Below are positions 58,666 to 64,000 of a stretch of 64,000 bases of DNA, piece after piece. The stretch is taken from the NCBI GenBank assembly GCA_021806045.1, contig JAJZDI010000016.1:1-64000 (forward strand), written 5' to 3'. The stretch comes from Actinomycetes bacterium (GTDB lineage Bacteria > Actinomycetota > Acidimicrobiia > Acidimicrobiales > RAAP-2). Both the position numbers and the translations under genes were made by a program. The notes beneath the pieces are model-generated. The model worked only from the letters and a program-made list of their open reading frames with translations. It made no database searches and was not told where the DNA came from. Within the stretch, counting starts at the first letter, position 1. Each line of letters begins with the position of its first letter.

Positions 58666-59139
58666 TCAGTCGCTGACGCCGGCCACGTCGAGGCGGACCC
58701 GGGCCCGCTCGACGGCCGCCTGGGCCTCGACCAGCTCGGGGTCGACCGTGCCCTCGCCCTCGGCGCCGTGCGGTGCGGCCGGCGTGCCGCCCAGCTCGGC
58801 CACCCGGGCTTCGGCTGCGGCCAGCGCCGCCTGGGCCCGGGCCACGTCGATCTCGTCTGCCGGCTCGGCCACCGGCGACAGGATCGTCACCCGGGTCCCC
58901 TCCTCGGCGTCCTTCTCCACCTGGACAAAGCCGCCGTGGACGGCGAACGTGCGCTCGACGCCCTCGTCGTCGGTGATGCGCACCGCGCCGGGGACGGTGG
59001 CGCCCACCAGGGGCGTGTGGCCGTCGAGGAAGGTGGCGTCGCCCTCGGCGGTGCGCAGCACGACCTGGGTGGCCTGGCCCTCGACCAGGACCCGCTCGGG
59101 CGTGACCAGCGCGACCGCGTAGCCGGTACCGTCAGCCAC
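58666..59139 (-). CDS. atpC: ATP synthase epsilon subunit
   Basis: A 157-residue F1 epsilon subunit. The N-terminal beta-barrel (VALVTPERVLVEGQATQVVLRTAEGDATFLDGHTPLV, then FAVHGGFVQVE) is intact; the C-terminal helices are Ala/Glu-rich and carry an acidic, variable tail (ERARVRLDVAGVSD). Last gene of the leftward atp operon. Start ATG 59139 is 45 bp after atpD stop. Confidence 0.95.
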   Translation of the reverse strand: MADGTGYAVALVTPERVLVEGQATQVVLRTAEGDATFLDGHTPLVGATVPGAVRITDDEGVERTFAVHGGFVQVEKDAEEGTRVTILSPVAEPADEIDVARAQAALAAAEARVAELGGTPAAPHGAEGEGTVDPELVEAQAAVERARVRLDVAGVSD

Positions 59140-59184
59140 GTCCGGTCACCTCCCCGAGCGCCGTCGGCGCCGGACGACGCCCGC

Positions 59185-60759
<1,575 letters not shown>

Positions 60760-61719
60760 TCAGGCCTCGAGGGCGATGGCCAGGCCGGCGTTCTCGCCGG
60801 CGGACGCGGCCCGCAGCGCCTCGGCACCGCCGACGATCTCCATGATCTCGGTGGTGATGGTGTCCTGGCGGGCCCGGTTCATGATCCGCGAGTACTTCTT
60901 GATGAGCTCCTCGGCGTTGTCGGTGGCCGCGGCCATGGCCCGCTGGCGGGCCGTCACCTCGGAGGCGGAGGCCTCGAGGAGGGCGCCGAAGATCTCCGTC
61001 TCGGCGGCCACCGGGGCCAGGGTCTCGAGCAGGGTGGCGGCGTCGGGCTCGAACTCGGTGAACCCGGCCCGGGCCTCCTCCGGCGCGCCGGCCGCCCCCT
61101 CGCCCTGGTCGCCGTCGTGGCCGGCACGGGGATCGACGAGGGGTAGGAGCTGGCGGACCTCGACCACCTGGGAGCCGGCCGACACGAACCGGGTCGATAC
61201 CAGGCGGACCCGGTCCACCTCGCCGGCCACGAACGGCGTGACCGCCGCGGCGGCGACGGTACGGGCGTCGGCGAACGTCGGCCGCTCGCTGAATCCCATG
61301 AACGAGCGCTCCACCGCCTGGCGGCGGAAGTTGAAGTAGCTCTGGGCCTTCTTCCCCACGGCCACCAGGCGCTGCTCCACCCCGGTGGCACGGCCTTCGG
61401 CCAGCAGTCGCTCGGCTGCGCGCAGCACCGACGTGTTGTAGCCGCCGCACAGGCCGCGGTCGGCCACGATCACGACCAGCAGCTCCCGGGTGACCTCGTC
61501 GGGCTCGCCCAGCAGGCGGCCGGCCGCGGTGGGGTCGCCGATGGCCGTCTCGAGGACGACGCGGGCCATGCCCGCCCGGTACGGGCGCGAGGCGGCGATG
61601 CGGCCCTGGGCCTTGACGATCTGCGACGCGGCGATGAGCTCCATCGCCTTCGTGATCTTCTTCGTCGACTGGATGCTCCGGATCCTGCGGCGGAGCAGCC
61701 GTTCCTTGCCGCCTGCCAT
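60760..61719 (-). CDS. atpG: ATP synthase gamma subunit
   Basis: A 319-residue central-stalk subunit. RRRIRSIQSTKKITKAMELIAASQI at the N-terminus and the C-terminal helix with NAEELIKKYSRIMNRARQDTITTEIMEIVGGAEAL are typical. A Gly/Asp/Glu-rich insertion (GHDGDQGEGAAGAPEEA near 210) is longer than in Gram-negative subunits, as often in actinobacteria. Its start is 3 bp after the atpA stop. Confidence 0.97.
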   Translation of the reverse strand: MAGGKERLLRRRIRSIQSTKKITKAMELIAASQIVKAQGRIAASRPYRAGMARVVLETAIGDPTAAGRLLGEPDEVTRELLVVIVADRGLCGGYNTSVLRAAERLLAEGRATGVEQRLVAVGKKAQSYFNFRRQAVERSFMGFSERPTFADARTVAAAAVTPFVAGEVDRVRLVSTRFVSAGSQVVEVRQLLPLVDPRAGHDGDQGEGAAGAPEEARAGFTEFEPDAATLLETLAPVAAETEIFGALLEASASEVTARQRAMAAATDNAEELIKKYSRIMNRARQDTITTEIMEIVGGAEALRAASAGENAGLAIALEA

Positions 61720-61722
61720 GGG

Positions 61723-63242
<1,520 letters not shown>

Positions 63243-63243
<1 letters not shown>

Positions 63244-64000
63244 CAGTCCTCTTCCCTTTCGTGCGGGACGAACGTCGACGCCTGGGTGGCGAGGACGTGC
63301 TCTCTCAGCTCTTCGATGCGATGACGGGCGCTCCCGTCGATGAACAGGTCGCCGATCTCGACGACCACGCCGGCCAGCAGCGACGGCTCGGAGGTCACCT
63401 GCAGCTCGACCGGAGCGCCGGCCAGGCGGGTGAGGGCGTCGACCAGCGCCGTCCGGCGGGCGTCGTCGATGCCGTCGGCCGAGCGCACCCGGGCCACCCG
63501 CCAGCCACGGGCCCGGGCCACCTCCTCGACCAGCATGTCGAGGGTGCCCACGATGTCCCTGGCCCGCCCGCCCCGGACCGTGTAGCGGACCAGGCGGCCG
63601 GTGGCGGTGCTGCTCCTGCCACCCAGCAGGTCGTCGACCACGCCCAGTCGGACGCCGACCGGCAGGTCCCGGTCGCCCAGTGCGACGCGCAGGTCGCGGT
63701 GGGACTCGACGGTGCGGGCGAAGCGGAAGAGCTCGTCCTCGATCTCGGACAGTTCGTCGGTGGACACCTCGGCCAGCACGGCGGCCGCGTACCCGGCGAC
63801 CCGGTGCCGTGAGGCCATGAGCCCGAGGACCTCCTCGGCCACGGGATGGGCCGCCTGCTCGGCACCGTGCTCGGCCACCAGCCGGAGCTGGGTGGCCAGC
63901 CAGTGCAGGGCGGTGGTCAGCTCGGCCGCCGGCAGCACGGCCGACGCCCTGGTGACGAGGTCGGCCACCTCGGGGCGGACCTTGCCGGCCAGCAGGTCGG
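63243..64000 (-). CDS. atpH: ATP synthase delta subunit (5' end outside window)
   Basis: At least 252 residues are visible; the frame continues through the window edge ([15 protein letters not shown] lies before the first Met at 63968), so the N-terminus is cut. The visible part holds two copies of the delta-type helical region, one ending in LAGKVRPEV and a second ([22 protein letters not shown]...LLGG), then the C-terminal beta-fold [33 protein letters not shown]. Doubling of the N-terminal domain gives the long delta subunit seen in many actinobacteria. Stop overlaps atpA by 1 nt. Confidence 0.93.

Overview
The window is GC-rich DNA (strong G/C bias at third codon positions, many GTG starts, 1- and 4-nt stop/start overlaps) from a high-GC actinobacterium. 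The gene mix fits an Acidimicrobiia-like or mycobacterium-like lineage: a SigK/RskA-type sigma/anti-sigma pair with a fasciclin lipoprotein, a delta subunit with a doubled N-terminal domain, MurA with Asp at the fosfomycin site, TreS plus maltokinase, and several acyl-CoA dehydrogenase/MaoC/CaiB genes. This assignment is an inference; there is no rRNA in the window.

Layout. 1-1.34 kb is an ISL3-type insertion sequence. 1.8-13 kb is a cell-surface glycan region: a YfhO-like membrane protein with visibly lower GC, a methyltransferase, two tandem paralogous membrane proteins, an NDP-sugar epimerase, a sugar nucleotidyltransferase and a family 2 glycosyltransferase. 13.2-18.2 kb holds anti-sigma, ECF sigma, fasciclin lipoprotein and FAD oxidoreductase in one leftward operon, divergent from a YbjT-like SDR/DUF2867 protein. 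A VapBC-type toxin-antitoxin pair with a perfect palindrome abutting its start follows at 18.2-18.9 kb.

19-23.3 kb looks like a compact nitrosative-stress or iron-sulfur stress unit: a MIP18/DUF59 protein, DUF2249, a polytopic His-rich membrane protein, a hemerythrin-DUF2249 fusion, and a SufR-like winged-helix regulator with conserved cysteines. Two near-identical TCTAGT-N4-ACTAGA palindromes lie at its promoters. 23.5-29.4 kb is mixed housekeeping (YgjP-type metalloprotease, hydrolase, DUF167, exonuclease, LLM oxidoreductase, MFS carrier).

29.6-37.6 kb is a divergent acyl-CoA catabolic locus: leftward acyl-CoA dehydrogenase, CaiB CoA-transferase, two MaoC-type hydratase subunits and a second dehydrogenase; rightward a thiolase-fold/DUF35 fusion and a thiolase. 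Two identical 20-bp palindromic operators control or flank both arms. 37.6-44.3 kb has a long Pro/Ala-rich DUF5710/zinc-ribbon protein, a translin-like protein, a membrane protein, an ABC ATPase and YchF. 44.4-48.3 kb is sulfate assimilation (cysH divergent from cysD-cysN-siroheme dehydrogenase); the CysH has lost one of the expected four Fe-S cysteines.

48.4-58.6 kb carries sugar and central metabolism (GalT, a pyrophosphate-type phosphofructokinase, maltokinase, trehalose synthase, MeaB, MurA, GlpX). 58.7-64 kb is the ATP synthase operon (atpC, D, G, A, H read leftward), with atpH cut by the window edge. No tRNA, rRNA or CRISPR array was seen.
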